A stretch of DNA of 13,285 nucleotides from CAZJYC01 sp964550165 (GTDB lineage: Bacteria; Acidobacteriota; Aminicenantia; Aminicenantales; Aminicenantaceae), in contig CAZJYC010000070.1 of the NCBI GenBank assembly GCA_964550165.1, forward strand, positions 1-13,285, in the 5' to 3' direction. Position numbers and translations under genes: made by a program. The notes below the pieces were generated by a model. The model saw nothing but the letters and a program-made list of their open reading frames with translations, was not told the origin of the DNA and did not search any database. Of this stretch, positions 13,275 through 13,285 are shown piece by piece (within the stretch, counting starts at the first letter, position 1; the number at the start of each line of letters is the position of its first letter).

Positions 13275-13285
13275 CAGCTTTGTGA

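Overview
This looks like a piece of a bacterial chromosome made mostly of housekeeping genes. The cell is probably a diderm: it has two predicted lipoproteins, a secreted cell-wall amidase with an apparent AMIN-type N-terminal domain, and conventional sigma70-like promoters. The gene order rplM-rpsI-rpsB-tsf-pyrH-frr, the short EF-Ts and the moderate G+C would fit an Acidobacteriota/Aminicenantes-like or deltaproteobacterial-like lineage. That placement is inference only; no single marker here settles it.

Layout, left to right. At the left end a strong promoter (65-93) drives the only long plus-strand gene there, a stand-alone ketoacyl-ACP synthase III family protein (147-1235). It converges, with a 14-base gap, on a minus-strand translation operon that reads from right to left: rplM (4864), rpsI, rpsB, tsf, pyrH, frr (ends 1250), with its own promoter at 4912-4940. 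Upstream of that, also on the minus strand, come a rhomboid protease (5022-5702), a TPR lipoprotein with its own promoter (5767-6795), the ribosome-assembly GTPase der (6900-8213), a GerMN-domain membrane-anchored protein (8250-8828) and an N-acetylmuramoyl-L-alanine amidase (8825-10030). The last two overlap by ATGA. The tmRNA gene ssrA (10055-10401) lies 24 bases upstream of the amidase and has a perfect consensus promoter; no terminator is visible between the two.

Further right is a G+C-richer part: a large YtcJ-like amidohydrolase predicted to be a lipoprotein (10601-12325, minus) and, diverging from it, an unrecognised 119-residue membrane protein (12495-12854, plus). The window ends with an intergenic stretch without a convincing gene and a tRNA-Asp(GTC) gene (13152-13229, minus) with its own promoter.

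How the parts fit: translation factors dominate (S2, S9, L13, EF-Ts, RRF, Der, tmRNA, tRNA-Asp). They sit beside pyrimidine nucleotide synthesis (PyrH) and a group of envelope genes (amidase, GerMN protein, TPR lipoprotein, rhomboid). I see no CRISPR array, insertion sequence, phage gene or defence system. I did not find a clearly new multi-gene system. The points most worth checking are the tmRNA-to-amidase linkage, the very short predicted tmRNA tag, the amidase-GerMN pair, the orphan KASIII, and several start sites where promoter and Shine-Dalgarno positions contradict the longest reading frame.
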